Shown here: piece by piece, positions 36,301 to 51,300 of the stretch | Layout: every line of letters starts with the position of its first letter | Position numbering within the stretch: the first letter of the stretch is position 1 | From: Orthonyx spaldingii | Taxonomy: Eukaryota; Chordata; Aves; Passeriformes; Orthonychidae | Length of the DNA: 64,000 bases | Assembly: GCA_013397795.1 (NCBI GenBank) | Contig: VZTJ01002639.1 | Coordinates: forward strand, 2,210,025 to 2,274,024 | Direction: 5' to 3' | Notes under the pieces: model-generated | What the model saw: only the letters and a program-made list of their open reading frames with translations | What the model was told of the DNA's origin: nothing | Databases searched by the model: none | Translations under genes and position numbers: made by a program

Positions 36301-39300
36301 TTGCACATTCACCCACTCAATCACAGGAACAAATACACACACGTAACTGCACAGACACGAGGCATGGGGGAAAGAGTAGATATAATTTGCACAAGGAAAA
36401 GAAAATTCATGGAACTTGTCTGCATCTTTCAAATATTGCCTTTGGTAAGAAGACCTGCAAGAACTTCAAATTGTGTCTGTACTGTTTGCCTCAGCACTGT
36501 TTAAGAGATGTGAGTAAGAGTTCTGAGGAACATAATTGGACAATGGTTGTTTAAAGACCTCTAATCCAATTAGAAATTATAGAGTCCTTTAAATTCACTT
36601 CTCCCACAGTGACTCACAGTAGAGAAGATAACCCAGTTTGATATTATGAATTGTTCCTTACCCATCTTCGCAGTGAAAGTTAACACCTGTAAAAGCAGTT
36701 TGGCACACTCGAAAATTTCAGAGTTTTAGGTACCTAAGGCTCAACAATTCCACATACACTCAAAAGAGAACTGAAATTTCTTAAGGTACAATGGTGCTGT
36801 GTCCAGTCTATCTCCCAAGTAAAGAAAGATATTAGTTAGAAAGTTATATTTTAAACTCTTACATTAAGGATCAAGCTCTCAAGTTTTCTTTTGTTTCTAT
36901 GAGTATATTACACATATTTCTCTTTAAATGAATCTGGGTTCCACATTCATGAATCTGACTATTTTTATAACGAGTCCTATCAGTAATTTGTATTTAAGGG
37001 TAAGTTTTTGGTGTTGGAAGACTTTGCAGATGTCCAGGGAGAGAGAAGAGTAGACAGGAAAGCAGACCAAGTGGCAGAGAGACCCAGAAATAGGCTTGTC
37101 AGAAAAAGAAAGGAAGAAAGGAAGGTTCTGCTTTTAATTGAAGAGTTCATCTCTGAACCCTGACTTGTCATTCTCAAAACCTTACATGTGTTCAAGACCT
37201 TAGGGAAGCAACTATGAAGTTGAGTTGTTCTCCCAGCAAGGCACTGAGTGATTTCCACTCTCCTACTTCCACTTACAGTCAAATTTTGCCACTCTTTCTC
37301 CTCTTGAGCAAAACCATTTTAGGAGAGTAGCTTCACATATAGGAATGAAACAATCTTCACAGCAAGGTGAGGTGAAAATTACAGTTTTGCAAAAGAAATG
37401 GGGTCACAGGTACATAACTGAAATAAGGAAGGTGCTGCATCTGTTGACAGAGTTACTTTACAGCCAAATGAGTGGAGCGAGTTAATAATTTACCAACAAG
37501 CATTTCTTACCCAATTTCACAAGTTGGGGCATGGAAGTGTTGCTGCCTCTTTCAGTACAAGCAGTCACTGAAAGGTTGTAAATGTCCCCCGGAGGCAAGC
37601 TCAGCACTGCAGTCATCACATTGCGTGTTACCTGAGCAATCAAGAGACACCAGCTTAAATATGACACAAACCATCCTACTGCCTCGTAAAATCAACCTGG
37701 TCACTCAAAATACTACAAAGAAAGTCCTGTGCATCACGGCAGATGTCTTCTGCCTGCTCCAGACTTGTGACATCATCCAGTTCTCCCTTATGCCAACCAT
37801 GAAAGCAGAAGAGCACAATGCAAAAAGAAGAGAAGCTTAGGCTGCACTTTCTATGTGACCAGCGAAAATTTAAGGAAAAAGGTAAATCTCCCTCACAGCA
37901 CTGACAACTAGATTTTTCAAGTTGTGCCAAACGCTAAACAATTTTAGAGGAATGTAAAACCGGTCAAGTACCTCAGAGAAGAGCACACAAGCCATGGGTA
38001 GGCAAGTGTTTATATACCTTACAACCTGAAAATTAAATCCATCTGGGCAAGTCTAACATCTGTTGGAGATCTGGTGACTTGACAGTAGATCTCAGGGTCT
38101 GACTTCAATCATCTGCAAGTTCAAAATCAGATCCAAAACTGAGTTGAGTCTCAAAAGACTAACCTTCCTTTTATTTTAGGGCAATCTCATTTCTCCACAC
38201 CCATGAAGAAGGATGCAGAACTCAGAACACACTGTCTTCAGAGTGCTTGTAGGCTATCTATAAAGGGCACTTTCAGGAATCTCATGCTGGTTTTCATTTC
38301 ACTTAATTCTCAGGTTGAAGCTTTCAGATCCAAGAGAAACTGACAGTTCTGAATAAAGACTAATAGGGCTTTGCACATAATTTTCGTCACTTCTCTAAAA
38401 ACGGACCAACTTCTGTGGAGTCCTGGGAAATAGGCAAGGAGCAGGAAGAAAAAAGCAACATTGTCTGACAGTGTTACCTATTTATGCAATAATGCCACAG
38501 TAAAAACAATCATAATAACAATCATAATACATTATATTATGAGATTAAAATATAGTATGACCTTTAAAGGAAACAGTTTCGGGGAGTGACTAACAGAGCT
38601 TAGGAGAGCAGCTACGCCCTGACGCCTTCAAGTGCGTACCCGTATTTATCCATATGACCAGAACTATAAAAGTTAGCTATAAATAGGTTGTTGCAGGATT
38701 TTCCTAAAGAATACTCTCTGGGTTCCCTTGTCTTACAAGGACTATAACGGGAAACATTTGTAAAGCCATCCCTAAAGCTTTGAAGTTTTATTTGTAGATA
38801 TAGTGCATTGTAGATACCTTCTACTTTTAATCTTTTGTTTAATATAAAATTACATGTTTGATTTTAATTTTATTTGAATTAAATGCTTGTTTTATATTTA
38901 TTTAATCTACAATTTTCATATTCAGTGAAGCTGGAAGGTAGAGAAATCAGATTTTTACTGAAAGAATAATAAGCTTACAGAAAACATGACTTTTTGAAGA
39001 AAGAGAAGAGAGGGATAGCATTGTGAAATTTTTTTTTAATTCAATTGATAGAATATTTTATTTGTAGGAAAAAAATTCAAATCTAGCTTTCTTCCTTGTT
39101 TGAAATAAGGATCCAAATCCTGAAAGTTCCTGCTGCTCAGAAAGGTCATCAGTTCTCCTAATCATGTAATTAGATTCATGCTGCAACAAGCTCCAGATGG
39201 GTGTACTCTTGCAGCCACAAGGAATCTAATGAAAGCTAGGATGCTCCACATAAATCCAAATGAAAATTGCTGATGAATTTGCACTTCTGCTGAAAATACA

Positions 39301-42300
39301 CTTGCAATTCAGCTTCTGCTAAGTCTTAAGCAGAAGGAAAAACTTTCCCTTGAAAAAGACCAGACACTTTTTCCCCGGCAATAATTGAAAGATGACAGTG
39401 GTGTGAAAGTCAGTCTCAGGCCACAGGCTGTATGAAGCTCCGCTGGCCCTACACAATCCTGCCCTGCAGTGCTCCACCCCTATTCCCAACAATTCTCACT
39501 CTGTGTCCAGGGGCCGACTTTAACAACCTTAATCCATTATTGGAACCCCCAGATTTCTTTTTCTAGGCAATATTTCAAAATATGCAAGAGAATGTACCAA
39601 GAGCACACCTTAGTATCTAGCAAGTTTTCCAAGTGCACACATTCTGGATAAAATCCTCATCCCATCAATTAGTGGAACTTGTATTCAAACATAAAATGAA
39701 GGACACATAATTTATGAGGATAAAGTCAGAAAATGGGAAACAACAGTACTTGGCTTGAACAAGCTAAAAAACCCTCAGCCAGTAGTTTACTCTGTTTATT
39801 AATAAATAAAAATGGAAAATACCATATCTCTATATAAGAATACTCTTTATGTTTTACTCTCTAAAGCTCAGAAGTTTTAAAGCTCTTTTTAAATTATCTA
39901 AATTATCAACACTGCACTGGATCACTACAGAAACACTCTGTCCACTGGCTGTTTCAAGAGCTCAAGTCTTTGGAAGTGCGTGCTAACACTGTGAAATAAC
40001 TTTAAATTATCAGACTTCTACAAAACTTGCTGAAACTTTGTAATACAAAGTTATCAGAGTTGTCAAAGTTTCTCTGAGTTATCAACTCAGAGAAACAAAA
40101 AAAAACCAACCAACCAAAAATCCACCAAAAAAAAAAAAAAGAAGCCCAGAGAAATGAACATCACCTTCCACACTGATACTTACACTCTTCTTGATTTTTT
40201 TCTTTCCTTCTGCAATGACCATCCAATGGAGCATTCTGGAATGAGAAAGGTCAGGGCCATCTCCTCCGTAGGTCCAGGTGACGTACAGAAGGTGGTTGTA
40301 ATATTCTACAGAGGCAATTTTGGGTGCCACTGGTGCTGAGGGAAGAAGGCAAGTGTGTTATAGACAGGGTCTAACACAGCTGAGTAGCAAATCCAGTGAT
40401 AAACATCTGCCAAAGGATACTGTTGGGAAGAGAATATTGCAAAGCTAGTGGGAAAGTATCAGTAAAAGCTACTGCATTTGAGCACTAGCTGAGAGAGGTG
40501 AAAACCACCATTTAACCTGGGAGATAATCAGAACAAAACTACACTTCTTTTTGCAATCTTTCAGTTTAAAAAGAATCACAGCAGATACAAATCATTATTT
40601 GACTCAACATTTGTAAGTGGAATTCAAAGTCAAGTTAAAAGCCTCAGACATTGCTTTACTGTGTTATTGAACTGAAAGGAAGTAATAAATTGTTACATTG
40701 AGTAATTTTGGTCGCTTTTTCATAGGAAAAAAAAAAATCTCTTTTCACTGAGCTTGCATCTTTCGAGGAGGAAAAGTCCAAAACCTGGAGTTTTCCAAAG
40801 AATAACTTTTTTCTTGAGAAGTTATGACCACTTTTATTCCCAGCGTGGAAGGGAAGAAGAAAGGGCCCTGCCACAGCCCCTTCAGCCTGTTGGAAGGGTT
40901 TTTTTAATTCTGGAACTGCCAGCAAGTCCTTGGCTCTCTGTGCAGCCCAGGTAAGATAGAGTCACTCACGTTGGAAATGACCTTTAAGACTGAGAGCAGT
41001 CATTAACCCAGCACTGCCACGTCCACCACCAAACCACGTCCCTCAGCACTACATCAATATGTCTTTCAAATACCATGGGGACTGTGACCCAGCCACCTTC
41101 CCTGGTTGGGTCTCTCATCAACTGTGACCTGGAGAAAGACAGCAACCTCCAGAATAACTCATCTCCTCCTATAATAGATATTTAAGATGAGAATTACCTC
41201 TGGGAGGTGCCTCTCCATTAACTGCAGAGGGAGCACAGCTGGCCAGCTCACCTTGATTGCCTAATTCAAAGGTGCAGGACTCCAGGGAGGAGTTAATAGT
41301 GAGTGGAGACCCAAAAATGAAAGTCAGTAATCAATAAAGGTCTCAACCCCCTCTCAAAGAGATATGAGTGGGATAACCTGGATGCAGTGGGGAAAGGTAT
41401 GAGTGTCTGTGCTTGGCAGATTCCTGAGGAGCACAGCAGGGAAAATAGGATGAACTGACTGGTCTTGCTCTGAACAAGTCCTGTTGTGCCCAGTGTGTTC
41501 GTGCCAAGGCAAGTCAGATGAGCTGCCTGGCGAGGGGACCCTCCCCAGGAGCAGAGCCCTGGATGCCAGCACGGCTGCGGGTGACCGGGAATGCAGGAAT
41601 TCCTCAGAGCTCGGGTCTCTTCGAAGGGGCCACAAGATGTCACTGCTGCTTTCATGAAGGCTCTTACGACTTTGGCATTGAGACGTTTGTTAGCGAACAG
41701 ATTTACTGAAGTAATCGCTGAGGAAGGCAGCAAATGCAGTGCACAGACAATTTAGAGCCACCTAGAAATGTTTAGTAAGACTATTCTCCCAAATTAATGT
41801 TGAAAATGTCCTTTTATGTTGTTGAGGAGAAGCAACCTGATTTAGTATAAAATCTTTAAAGCAGTGTTTCTTTTAATTTTTAGAGTTCCCAGACCATCCC
41901 TGTGCATGGACTGTGTATTCCTTGCAATATAAGGCCATGACTGACATGAATCTCATACACGAATAATAATTTCCTCCTGTACCTTATTATTGATTGTATG
42001 CTTTCATGACAGTGAATGTCCAGGATATGTCAGATGAGACCAAGGGCCAGGGCGTGTGTGACCCACTTCCCCAGTACAAGGTTCTAAGGAGCCGAGTGGC
42101 ACAGGGAGGCTGTGGGAAGTCACACCCTGCTGCTGATCTGGCCTGAAGTGACAGCTGGAAGCATCCACAGGACCAACAGGCAGCACATGCAGTGGTAATC
42201 ATCAACACCAAGAGTCTGTCTTTCTCACTCTTTTTGCTTCCCCAAAGATAAAAGCACCCTCATTGGAGAAAAGAAAATGCTGGTGGTCTAAAGAGCCTTT

Positions 42301-45300
42301 GGTTATGATTGTTTTAAATTCAGCTGTTTACAGTAGGTGGCATTAAAAACTCATTAGTCACCACAGCAGCACTGGCAGTGCCACAATCTCTCCCTGAGTA
42401 AAACAACAGCGTGCAACTGCTGCTGCAGGAGCTGAGAGAACAAATGCTGCTTCTGATAAGTCTCTTGGATCCCCCAAATCTCCCCCATGCTCCTGAGGAC
42501 ATGTCCCCAGTTGCTGTGGGAGAGAGCTACATCTCATCCTTCCAAGTCCTGCAGTTCAGTAAAGCGCCAGCCTCACTACAGACTCCACAGGATCAGTGGG
42601 ATCCTGTGTTAGGAAATGGTTTGTCTGCTCTGAGCTTTCTGCAAGCTGCATTCTCAAACTCCCAGATGATCCTTCTACTCTGTTTTTAAAACTTGAGCTT
42701 ATGCTCCAGGTGTAGAGGTTGGCTCTCCAGTTATATACAGAAGAACTGATAGATGGTGTACTGTCAAACCTACAAAACCTCCACTCCAGTATTTTTAAAA
42801 CTGAGGGCTTTTTGGTGTTGTTTTTGTTTTGTTTTGTTTTGTTTTAATTCCTGGCAACCTATGCAGGGGAGGTGGCATTGTTTAAAATGATGCAGAAAGG
42901 GACCAAGTGCTCCATAAAACCATCTGTTCCCTCTCTGGGAGGAAAGAGGCTGAGGGTGAGAAAGAACTCTCAGTCCCCTGGTAACTTAAAGCTGTGAAAA
43001 GGCAGCACCTACTGGGGACAAACATTTCAAACCTGCAGACATAACAAATTGGCAAGCCACTTCCTCACCAGTTAGCCTGACCGCAGTCTCTGGGCAAAGC
43101 TGAAGAGATTACAAGTAATAAGGCAATCAGAGGCCAGGAGTGCATTTAATGCTCGCATTCAGTGGTGACCATCTATTGATAAGTGCTTGTAATTTGACCA
43201 AATCAGCTTTCTTTGTTAGGACTCTTCACTTAAAATCACAGTGTGATTTTAATAGCTCATTGCTATTCAACATTTTCATCAATACTCTGAAAGTAAAAGC
43301 AGCATTGATGAACCATGCAAATAACATGGCAACTGGCAGGGGAGTGCAGGACTTGGACAGGGCTGAGCTTTGAAATATTGCCCCCTACACTGGGCCTGCA
43401 AACAAAATGCATTTCAAAGTGCCAGGTGCAAAGTTGGGTCTGTTGGAAAATGGCATGTAGACAACATTTCCCAAATGATAAATTCTGTTAGGAGCCATAA
43501 AATAGAAGTAAATCAACACAGACCTCCAGTGTGATGATGCAGGAAATGCAATCATCTAGATGCACACACAGGAGAGCTTTGAATAGGGAGCTGATTGTGC
43601 CTTTATAGGAGTATTCAGCAGGCTGGTATTACACTTTCAGTTTTTATGTACTTTAGTAAATACAGTAAAAATTAGAGAGGAATAATGGGGAACAAAAATA
43701 ATATGAGAAAACACCTAAAAGTGAGACCACCTGAAGAGTTCAATGGAAGCAATTTATTAACAGAAGAAACAAACTAAATTCTGCATAGAGATGGAAAAAA
43801 AGTTTTGTGTCTCTTCAATCAGTAAGATAAAATTACAACAAGCATTTTGGACTGGCTGTTACAACCAGAAATATTCAGATCAGAAACACAGGGTGTAAAT
43901 CTTTGGTAATTAGAGAACTTAACCATTGATACAACATTCCAGTTGGATATTTTCACTGAAGACTACCTTCTCCAAGAGAAGTTTTGCTAATCACAAATGG
44001 ATGACATTTAGAGATTCACCCATTTCTGATTTTGTTCACCTCTGCTAGTTAAGAAGTTGATCTATTTTTTGTTTAAGAGCAGTAGCAGTCTTTCCTGTCA
44101 TCATACAGAGATCCGGATTGGTACTGATGACAGATTATATTTTAGAAGACCTTTAATCTCCCTCATTTCTGCTGCAGGTTTCTGGAGATACAATATTGAA
44201 GTGAGCATCCCACTGGTACATTTCTACTCTAAAATGCTGAACCTGGTACCCAAATCAGTTGGAAAAGACATTTCTTCCCTCATACAGCAACCAACCAGCT
44301 GGAAAATTGCTTCCTTACAGTGCTACAGAAAAGCTTTGATGCCAAAGGACAACGAATATCCCTGGAGACCCTTCATAAGGCTATGGTGTGTGTTACAAGC
44401 TTCTGATACGCTGGAAAAGTGCCAGAATTTGTCAGCAGTGTAGCCTGGGATCAGGTATCTCAGCATGGGAGGGTTTCTGGTGACTTCAGTGCAGCTAGAA
44501 CTTTAACTGCTGATGACTTTTCTGTCGTGGCTCTGTCAGGCACAGGCACTGTATAAATTGTCATTGTAAATGGGTTTTATTCAGTAACTTTTTCAGGTAC
44601 ATTCTCAGACTCTCACCAAACAGAAAATCTGGGACTAGGTTAGTGTCTGCTTTGGAGTGAGTGGCTGGGATATTATATCCTGATTTTCCTTGTAATTTTG
44701 ATTCTTACAGTTGGAAAGAAGAGCAAGTCATTGCCTCTCACAGTAAAACTGTGTTATTTATTGCTTTGAATCACTTAAACCTCAGCAAGGTGAATTAAAC
44801 AGTGACACTTAGAAGCAAAATGATTCAATGGGGAACTTTGACTTTAGCCTAACCAGCCTGGATGCTGGGAACACACGGCAAGGTCCTAGCAGGACTCTTT
44901 CCTACTGGTCCCTCTCTGGCTGCTCTGTTGGACATTTTGAAGATTCATATCCAAAGAATCTTCCAAGAGATGCCAGAGTGTGTTAAATCCATGGCTGGTC
45001 CCAAGTGGCAGAGGGCAATCCATGTGGTTATATCAGCTCACCTATCTTGGTGCTGCACAAGTCATCCTCTGACCTGTGGATTACTGGGAAGGGGATAAAG
45101 GAGGAAATAACATTTGGAAATATTGCAGGTAAATGAAAAAGTGTTTCATAATATTAAGAAACCCAAGAATTCAGGTTTACTTATTTACTTATTACCATAT
45201 GTCAAACATATGGTGTGGTAAAAGCTGAGCAGGACCATTGGCCCTCACTGGAGCCATGCATTCAGCTGATGGAGGACTGGAACAGAGCAGTCAAGCACTG

Positions 45301-48300
45301 TGCTTGGCATAGGAAAATTTTATATATATGCTCATTTAAAGCAGTCCTCAGAGACTTAAAAATAAAATAATAAAAAACCAAACACCAAAACCAAACCAAA
45401 ACAACAAAAATCCCATTTAGCTGGTAAATATCCTAACTTGCAACTATCTGTAGGTGAAACACAACACCCAGGTCAGACTTTCTCAGTGCTTCTGCCCCGG
45501 GAGCATTCCCACAATGTTGTCAGCTGGCTGGTTACCTGTTATGAAGCTGATGGTGGAGCTGTCACAGCAGCTCAGCTCTGGGTCCCCCCAGGTCACCATG
45601 GTGACCCGGAAATTGTAATACCAAGCAGGCAGCAGGTTGGCTATTCTCTGTAAAGGGACAAAACACAAAGAGCAGCTCAGGAGAGAACTCACCAGCATGA
45701 GGCAGGACTTCTGAAATACAGCAGTATTTACAAATCTAGTGTCCACACTAATTTTTCTGAGCTCCCACTCTTCAGTGGAAATCTCTGAAATCTGGCCTTT
45801 GAATTTACTAAAAAAACTGTGCAGGGGGAGAAAACACAGTTGTGATGGCTCTGCTGCTCATCCACATCCACCTGGTCAAAGGTTCTCCCCACCACAGTAA
45901 TCTCTCGCGGATTTCCAGAGCAGTAAGGACCATTCACACAGAGGAATCTACCATCACAATTCCAGTGTGATGATGGCAAAATATTTAACTGGAAAACGTA
46001 GGTGTTTCTAGTTTGATTAAACGGGGTTTGAGGATAAATTAGAAGCAATGTTTTTGTCTCAGATATTATCCCTTTAAAATATGTAATTTTTTCCAATTTT
46101 CAAAGTGTATTTCCCTTTCTGTTATCATTTATTATAAATGGAATATGAATGAAACATAAATGATTTATGAGACATAAATTATACATGTAAATATAAATGA
46201 GATATAAATGACATATATAAAGCAATATGTTTTATATTATAGTATTGTATGTAATATTTAAGGTAAAATTCAAATTCTTCCACTGACAGCACAGAATATT
46301 TAAGTTATTTATGTTTAAATGAAAAGCCTCATGATCTTTTTAAAATTCAAAAGCAAATTGAAAATAATGAACAATTTCAACAATGTAGAAATTTTTATTT
46401 TTACAGATCACTGTTGTTTGCAGTGATCTTTTTTCTCCGGAGACTACAAGGCAATGCAAATATAGTGGGTGTAACCTGTTCTTTTTATGATTTTTGGAAG
46501 CAGTTGTATCCACATTGACACCAGAACCTTGAAGATGCTTGGATGTCTTCTGACAAGCCCCTGGTATAATACTGAAAATACCAACATAGCTTTGACAATT
46601 TTCAAATAAGTTGCAGAGCACAAAATGAACAAAGCAACCAAACAGAGTGAAAAGACAAATTCACTTCCAAAGGTTCTTGTCAAATGTTAACCCTCCAGGA
46701 AATAATACTTGATTATTTCATGCTGTTGGATACCTTGAATTTTGATTCCCCTGTCTTCTCATTGTTGCTTCAGAATACACCACTCAGAGATGTCAGGAGA
46801 TCAAAGGGATCACAGTGGGATTCTGGAGCACCACCAGAGAACCCAAACAAAAGTTCACCAGTACCCACCTGTACATTAAATGCCACAACAGAAGAACAAG
46901 GAAACATTCTTTTCCTAATTCAGGTTTACTCTTTAAAATTATCCTTGAAGAAATGCTCACTTGAGCTGCAATACAGCACTATTGCATTTCAGACTGAAAT
47001 CCAGACGAAGGAATTCCAACTTGGCTTCCTTGAGCAGGATTTGCAATAGTAGGGGACAACATCATCTCCTTTTCTAATGAACCACATTAACTCTGCAGGA
47101 TAGCTTTATTTCTTGGATGACTTAGACCACTCAGCTATTAATCTATTTGTGCTGAGTCATGATTACAAGATATTAATGACTGGTTTGGTAAGTTATTTTT
47201 ATTTTTAATTTCCCTGGAGATTTATGTGCTAAATTTATAGTCACATACCCAATTACAGTAAAGCCGCTGTAGCCAAAATGACTCCACAAATGGTATTGTG
47301 CAAATCAGTTACAGTAAATCACTGTGGCTCTCACCAGCAGCAAAAGTTATTGCTATCTTTTTTGCATACTCATAACTTTCTGAACAACTAATTTCAGCTG
47401 GAATTGCTTTCCGTCTTGCACTACAGCAAAGTCTGAATAAAATCTGTTTACCTTCTCCAGGAAATAATGGAAAAGAGGAGGAAAATTTCACTTTATATCT
47501 GCAAGGATGTCTGTGAGCATATGTGTGTGTGTTCGTATAGAGACCAGCGTTCACTTAGTTAAAACCTTGGCCTAAGATTTTGCAGCTTCAGAAACATGAA
47601 GGCTGTTTCCACAAAAGCCTCTCCACAGCTAAGTCTTTACCAGATGGCACACTGCAAGATCAGCCTGCAAGTCCCAAATCCATACTATCAATATTAATTA
47701 TGCAGATAAGGATTTGGACTGCACCCCCTGAGGAGATGATGGAACTTTTAAAGCCTTGACTGACAAACTGACCCACAAACTGAAGTTGCCTCTGGACTTG
47801 CTGAACAACAACAAAAAAAGAGGCTCATCTCCTGTCTCATTGCTCTGCTTAAAATTTACCATGGTTCAGCTGGCACTCCCTTACTTTAGAACAGAAAATG
47901 CCTCTAGCACCATGGACATTTTTTCTGCTTTGCCGGGGAAAAAAGTGCCAGGCTTAAAGGCATGTATACATATTCATGGGGAAAAGGCTGGGAAGAGAAA
48001 TGTCACAAGGTGCCAGGGCCACACAGGCTTGGGAAAGCAAGTGAGGAATTTTTTACCACAGAGGCAGTCAAGGAGACAGTTGCTGCTATTTCATAGTAGG
48101 TTGTCCACTCTGAGGTCATCGTTGATGGGTTGAAGTAAAACATTTCTACCACGTATTTCCTGAACACCCCAAGGAAAGGTCTATTCCAGCTCAGAACCAC
48201 AGCAGTAGGTCCCAAAGGGTAAAGCGTCAGATCCTTTATTCCAGTGGGCACTATAAACCAGGAATTATGGTTAGTGATGTCTATGCATTATCAATTGCAC

Positions 48301-51300
48301 TTTATTATATAAATGATAACTTTCCTTAATCAACTTTTAGCTATTTCTGTTTTTTCATTGCTTTAATTCCCAAGAACTTCCTTGTCACAAGCAGTCGAAT
48401 ATCGTTTTTCAAGCATTTGTTCTCCAGGTTAAAACTACTTTTCAGAAGTGGCTACAGACCACTTGGTGTTGGCTGCTTAACTTGAGATAAAGTACAGGGC
48501 TTGCTTTTTCATAAATGGAGGCTCTGAAAATCAGGATGCTTAGGAGATCTTTCAAGATGCTCAAAAACAAAAGCATCAAAAGCCAGAGCACTCTAAGAAA
48601 GAGAAGTTTTCATCTCTAGCCCTCCTTCCCTGGGGAGCCTAAAGGTTCTGTCATGTATCACTATTCTTGCCTCACAGACGGTGACACTGAGAAAGAGGAG
48701 TCAAGTGATTTGAAGAATGTCACGTAAGGGTCAATTTCTGCAACCTGTATGGTCTGGAAATCAATTATTCTTCATGACTTCACTGAGGCTACTTAAATAA
48801 GGACTTTGCTAACATTTGCCAGGGCTGCAGAGCCCCAGCTATTGCACACCGGGTCAGAACCTAGACCAGCACCCAGTTTACATCAGCCCATGTTAGCACA
48901 TGATTGCTTTTACCTTTATAAATCATCTACAATGCATTTTCTTTGCTTTCTCTAAACTGCTAATACTCACTCTGTGAAAATGAGTCTTAGGATAAACATG
49001 GGGAGAATTGAATACTTTTTAAAGTGCATTTTCTTTTATTTGAGTTTCATTCGTCACTAGCCCCCACTGGTAAGTTCACAGAACAATGTGGTTTTCAGTT
49101 CTATTATTTTAGTATGAAATTCAATAGCCTGTTATGAAATGAAAACTCATACAACTGTTGGTTTACTGCATAAAAACAGCCCCTTTATAAAAAGAAAGCT
49201 ATAGATGTTCTGTTTTGAAACTGATTGCCATTTTGAGTTTTGTAAGAAACTTTTCTGGTTGTAAGGCCAGACAAAAGTGGAAAAAATGGAGGAACTTATT
49301 TACTTTGGGTATACATGATTTTAATTTCACAAATAAAAGTAAAAACTTTCAGATTTTTTTAATTATAGTGAGAAAGAATATTAAAAACATTTGTAAAAAC
49401 TGTCCAATGATAGAAATTTTAATATTAAAGTATATATATTTACTTACTAATTTTTCCTTTACTGAAATATAGCATATTTTACAAATTTTTATTCACACCA
49501 AATTTATGAAAATATGTAAGAAGATTGACTAGAATGTAAAGGCTCTCACCATAATCACTAGGCTACATATTGACTTTTATTTAAGGATTAAATTCTTAAC
49601 AGGTTAACATCTTTTTCTGTTTCTTCCCTACATCACAGAGAGGAAGCAGTATTAGAAATACTGAAGACCTCTAACTTTCAGCCACCTGCTCTCCCACTGA
49701 GCAGACTTTTTGTCAAAAGGAGAGGCTGGATGACACAGGTTGAATATTTTTCTGCAAATGTAACTCTGTACACCGAATATCTTTCTCTTTGCCCTCTCTC
49801 TCTCCCTGATACATTTTGTTTCAAGTGGAAATCTTAACAAAATAAATTACACTGAAACTACAAGATGCTGAATTCTGTCCTAAATGATCCTTTACAGGAG
49901 CCTGGTGGAATCCTGAATTACAGGCATGGGGGCAGCGGCTCTGCCTGTTGGACATAAAACCACATTCTTGAAAATGTTACTGTCGTCTCAGAGCGTTCTT
50001 CTCATTTGCAACTCCCAAAGCAGAGAACACCAAGATCCACTCTTAAACACAAGAAAATCAAGGTATAGTCTACAGGACTTAATGAACATACTACACACTA
50101 CCAAAAAAAAACCACCCAAAACAACCTAAAAACACATAAATGCATTTCAATCATAGATTCAGGGGTTACCAATGGAAAATGTGACAGGATCAGAAGGAGG
50201 TCCAACCAATGGTCCTTTCCGTAAGTAAACTACAACTTGGTACTGGGCACCAGGAACAAGATTTTCAATGAGGCTGCTGCTTGAATTCACCTAGGAGGAG
50301 AGTAACTAATTAGATACGAAGTATTTACTTGGTTAATAAAAGAATATTGAGACTGTACTTGAATGACTCCAGTTACAAAAGGCATGAATCCAAACACACT
50401 AGCATCCACAGCAAGAACTCCACTCCTTATGCCCCACATGGCAAAACTGTGGAAGTGGTCAGGACTGACTTCACAAATGACCTGCCTCAGAGAATTGCGC
50501 CTGCCTGGCTGCATAAGGTCAGCTATCTCACTGCAGATCCACTCTCTCCTACTGTCAAATTTTGTTAAAATATTCAGGCTACATTATTCATTTTCAGGTG
50601 GTGGTATTATTCAGGCTGGAGTATTTAGACCATGAGTTTTCAATTAGAGCCCGAGGCTTTCCATCCATCATCTGATGCAGCTCTGTGAGCTGAAGGCAGC
50701 GATTTTTGTCTTCTGAGTCCATGCACTGAGTGACTCCACAGTGAAACCAGAGAGGAAACATTCTCTGTCACCTCCCCTCCACATCACTACAAAATGTAAC
50801 TGAGGGGCATTATGATTTTTCTTTTCACTTTGAAAACATCACCGTTAACATTTCTGCTGTGCCACACCAGGTTTCAGTCAGAGCTGGAGGCAGAATTCCT
50901 GACCAAGTGATTCCTGGTCTGATACAACGTGAAGAGGCTCATCTCCTAAAGACTCCACTAACAGCAAATGCAGAGCAGCTTTGAGGGAAAGCCTTCACAC
51001 ATCCTTTCTAGAGCTGCAGGCTGGTATTTCCTACTAATATTTTCTTCACAACCTTTTCAAAGTCTGTATCACAGCCACCTCTGCACTGGTGGTTTACTGC
51101 AACACACATGTATGTATCAGTGCCAGCACAGATTTAGTGAGGAACAGAATTTGTCTTTGCCAGCTGCTCTGGAAAGCTAAATCACTTTTAAAACATGCAC
51201 CATGTTAGAAATGGATAGAACTCTGCACTGAATTTTGTTCTTTTCAGCTCAACAAGAAGTCAAACCAACAGCTATTAACAATTCCAGGTATAGTAAGTTG

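Larger units (their letters stand above)
40336..45535 (-). other. PTPRO: PTPRO intron 8 of window
   Basis: At 5.2 kb this is the longest complete intron found. It holds a degraded CR1 3' end at about 40961-41110, a TTTTG microsatellite at 42821-42845 and an A/C-rich tract at 45359-45411. Open frames near 41293-41733 and 44057-44443 have no recognisable protein similarity. Confidence 0.75.

Noticed and set aside
41293..41733. 146-codon open frame on the - strand in intron 8
   Set aside because: Overlapping open frames on both strands and no recognisable protein. A local GC rise explains the lack of stops.
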